Shown in pieces: positions 61,023-64,000 of a DNA stretch of 64,000 nucleotides (position 1 is the first letter of the stretch; every line of letters begins with the position of its first letter). Location: assembly GCF_004193775.1 (NCBI RefSeq), contig NC_041018.1, positions 40,218,677-40,282,676 on the forward strand, in the 5' to 3' direction. Origin of the DNA: Glycine soja. Lineage: Eukaryota > Streptophyta > Magnoliopsida > Fabales > Fabaceae. The translations under genes were made by a program, and so were the position numbers. The notes under the pieces are model-generated. The model did not search any database. It worked only from the letters and a program-made list of their open reading frames with translations, and was not told the origin of the DNA.

Positions 61023-63756
61023 CTTCGAACACTGTTCTTCTGTTTTTTCCTTTTCGTCTCCTTTTTTTTCATACACAAGTAAGAAACAAGGAGAGTAGAG
61101 TAGTATAAAATTTAGGGGTTTTTTTTTTTGTTTGTTGATGTAAGTTAGATTTTTTTTTCCTGTGAATTCATTTTTTAATTTTATTACTTATTATTTTTTA
61201 ATTTTGGTTTTTTGGTTGCTGTAAGTTTTTTTTAGTTCTTATAGTTATATGTTTATATTTTTTAATTTTAGTCTATTTTATTTTTTCATTTATATTTTTT
61301 ATAAGTTTGTATTTGTGGGGACAAAATTAAAAAAACATAAATTTATAGAAATTAAAAGTTAACAAAATATATTATAAAGATTAAAATTTTAAAAAAATTA
61401 ACTTACAATAACCAAAAACATAAAACAAATGTTAGTTTATAAAATCCAAAAACATATTTAAGTATATAAGTTGTTGTTTCCGTTTTGTTTTAATAAGATT
61501 GTTGTGAGATTTCATATTTTATTCTATTTTATTTTCTCTTCAATAAATAAGTATTTAAATTAATTAAAGATTAAGAAGCAAGTAAGAATAGTAATCGATA
61601 AAAGAATAATTAATTTAATTTTGAATGAATATTGTTAGTGTAATTTTTTATATTATTAATAATATAATCAGTGAAAAAATATTTTTAATATTACATTCGT
61701 TTCTATTTATAAGATTTGAATTAAAAGTGATGTTTGTTTTTGATTATATGTAATTTATAATGTTTATTAAATTAGTTATTTTTAAATTAAAATATTCATA
61801 ACTAAAATAAGAGAGAGGTTGTATTGGAAAATATTTAAAACGGAGAGAAAAACATTAATACAAATAATAATTTTGAAAAAATATATAAATTTAGGATAAA
61901 TTTATTGTTATCAATTAATTAATACTAGTTTTTTTAACCCTGATTAATTAAATAATTAAATTTTATAAATAGGTTTTTTAAAAGTAAAAAATTTATACAC
62001 TATTCTTGTATGTATTATTTTAGCTGACCTTCTTGCTTCCGCCACTACTCATGCGGGTTCTTCCCTATAAGGCGAAACACTCTCCTATCATTCATTTTTA
62101 CATTTAAATTGTAAATTTCATCTTCTTATTTTTTTTTCCTCCCTCTTTTTCTCAAGTTTCAATTAATTAAATTATTTTTTATAATACATTAAATAAATAT
62201 GATAGGCCTAAGATTAAATTGAACCAAAATAAAAGAAATAAACGATACATAAATTTTGCAAACGTGAATTTGATTGATTAAAGTATAGATAACTTTTTCT
62301 TGAGAGAAAAAATATATATAACTATTCGTCGAACTTCATTTAACTGCTTGATAGGACCTAATTTAATTTGTGATTCTTTTAATTAACTCAATAGTTCTTT
62401 TCATGAATCTCGGGTGGTTTTACCAGTTTATGAAGTTAATTTTGATTATTTTTTTTATAAGGATGAGTGGGAAAGAAGTGAGACAGATAATTTGTCAGTG
62501 GTGAAGGATAGTTGATTTGATAAAACAGGAAAGGAAACGACACAATCTATTGTAGAAGTTTAGTTGGTTGGACAAATGAATGAATTACTAATTCAGTTAC
62601 AATTCTCATCTATACATTATATTCGACACTCTGAAATGGTTTCAAGGATAATACAGTAGAATTGGTTAAAAACAGGTCTTGTCGTTTCTCTATAACATCA
62701 GTCTTCTCTGAGTCATCCATTGTTTTATAAAGAGCCAGTGTCTCAAAGCCTTAATCACTCAGAATCTGTTGTAGAGGGGACAACATAATCAGAAACATGA
62801 AAAACAAACTAGAGTTTTGGGGTCTGGATTTTCTTTTAGAAGCTTTAGCAGCCGTTCTACCTTCTTTTTTTTTTTCCTTTTTCTGAATGGCAACTATTCT
62901 ACCTTGTTGTAGCTTTGGAGTTAGACTTCTTAACAATGAAGCACTCACATAATCAATTAACCTTATAAAAGACAAGCTTAATAATTAAATTACTTTTTTC
63001 CTAATGTAAAAATGTCTCACTCCATGAACACAAATCTTAACAACGACATCATTTTTATAATATTTGTTAATTATCCTTGCATTGATAATCGATATAAAAA
63101 TAGCTTTTTTTTTTTCATGATTGCATTAACATGATGTATAAATACTTAATTTTTTTAATCAAACTAACATAATTGACAATATTGGTTTGATTATAGTATT
63201 TTAATTATTAAAAGATATGATTAAACTTTTTAATCATTAAGAACCCCAATTGAATTTTTAATTATAATTAAAGGATTAATTATATAATTAAGCATAAAAG
63301 ATACCATATAAAAGTTGTCTTTTTAATATATAAAATCTAATATGATAATTATACAAGAGTGATGATATTTTAAGAGAATCAACGTTCATTTATTTTAAAT
63401 ATTTCATCAATCTATCACATCATATCACTTCTTTTTATTTTTCTCTTTTTTCACTCTCTCCCTGGCATTCAAATAGCTTTTGGGCTAAAATGTTTCCATT
63501 ATATAACTAAGCAAGCCATGTAACAACAACAACAAAAAAAAAAACCAAGCAAGCCCTCGTTTCATGTTATATAAGAACTTAATTTTAAATTTTTTTATTA
63601 ATCCTGGTCCAAACAAATTTTGCATGATGAAACCTTATCGTATTTGTGGCAGCAAGTGACCACAAAACACAAGTGGAGGATGATAGTCCTCGATCATAAC
63701 ATACCTACATTCATAAAATAGTTATCTATCTATCTATCTCCATCTTCATCACTCCC
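61023..63756. other. Intergenic DNA between divergent SDH5 and CXE genes
   Basis: AT-rich spacer without a supported gene, carrying the two divergent promoters. A short (TATC)n run at about 63723-63738 lies in the CXE leader. Confidence 0.5.
63568..63574 (+). promoter_or_regulatory. Candidate TATA box of the CXE gene
   Basis: TATATAA about 190 bp before the ATG at 63757. This implies a leader of about 150 nt. Confidence 0.35.
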
Positions 63757-64000
63757 ATGGACAACGACACAAACACAACACCAACCACCACCTCAGAACC
63801 ACAAATAGCACACGATTTTCCCGGTCTCATCCGTGTCTTCACCGATGGTCGCGTCCAACGCTTCACCGGAACCGACGTCGTTCCACCCTCCACCACTCCC
63901 CACATTACATCCAAAGACATCACACTCCTCCACCCTCACTCCGCTACTCTCTCCGCACGCCTCTTCCTCCCAACACCACAAACCACCAGCCGCCGCAACA
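63757..64000 (+). CDS. CXE-type carboxylesterase, 5' part only
   Basis: Alpha/beta-hydrolase carboxylesterase of the plant CXE family, which includes gibberellin-receptor-like and hydroxyisoflavanone dehydratase-like members. Only the first 81 codons are in the window. After a Thr-rich start (MDNDTNTTPTTTSEPQIAHD) the family N-terminus is clear: FPGLIRVFTDGRVQRFTGTD, then VVPPS, SKDITL, and SATLSARLFLP leading toward the first core beta strand. The oxyanion motif HGGG and the Ser-Asp-His triad would lie beyond 64000, so activity cannot be judged. The position next to SDH5 suggests an Arabidopsis CXE2-like orthologue. The ATGG context and the upstream TATA box support this start. Confidence 0.88.
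   Translation, partial: MDNDTNTTPTTTSEPQIAHDFPGLIRVFTDGRVQRFTGTDVVPPSTTPHITSKDITLLHPHSATLSARLFLPTPQTTSRRN

Noticed and set aside
31161..63756. Looked for a short IRON MAN-type peptide gene (C-terminal GDDDD...APAA), because these lie near PP2C12 and SDH5 in Arabidopsis as I recall.
   Set aside because: No such motif was seen by eye on either strand. A six-frame search of short frames would be needed to exclude it.

Overview
The window is nuclear DNA of a flowering plant, most likely a legume close to soybean. The reasons are its intron-rich genes (GT-AG, with two probable GC-AG introns), AT-rich intergenic DNA, long (TA)n tracts, and transposable elements of soybean type. All exon boundaries were read by eye from splice-site consensus, frame continuity and remembered homologues. 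For each multi-exon gene the summed exons give an unbroken reading frame, except for one stop codon in ORC2.

Layout. 1-556: fragment of a non-LTR retrotransposon reverse transcriptase (-). 4837/4906-5193: small two-EF-hand Ca2+-binding protein (+). 6912-11600: compact lipin-type phosphatidate phosphatase of the PAH family (-, 10 exons, 598 aa). 17108-18070: BKI1, the brassinosteroid receptor kinase inhibitor (-, single exon). 24583-29558: complete 4,976-bp Mutator-like element with a perfect 9-bp target duplication, carrying a truncated plant-mobile-domain (PMD/MAIN-like) gene (+) and a truncated MULE transposase (-). It is packed with the palindrome TTCCGGAA. 31161-35335: PP2C-type phosphatase (-, 9 exons, 428 aa). 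41567-44599: ORC2, origin recognition complex subunit 2 (-, 6 exons), with an in-frame TAG in exon 2. 46589-50980: type II membrane protein with a PAN/apple-like cysteine-rich domain (+, 7 exons, 336 aa). 52624-54015: Pack-MULE-like element that captured a fragment of an RRM gene. 54398-54739: small TPR-like protein (+). 57095-58063: plant-specific protein of unknown function (+, 2 exons). 58811-61022: SDH5, a plant-specific subunit of mitochondrial complex II (-, 4 exons). 63757 to the window end: start of a CXE carboxylesterase (+).

The genes do not form one pathway; this is ordinary plant gene order with transposon-filled gaps. From memory of Arabidopsis locus numbers, PAH2 and BKI1 are neighbours on chromosome 5, and PP2C12, SDH5 and CXE2 are neighbours on chromosome 1, so the window probably joins two conserved blocks.

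The most unusual items are the TTCCGGAA palindrome arrays of the PMD-carrying MULE, the ORC2 stop codon that is also a frame-preserving splice acceptor, the lipin without its central region, and a tRNA-Tyr half flanked by a 17-bp direct repeat.
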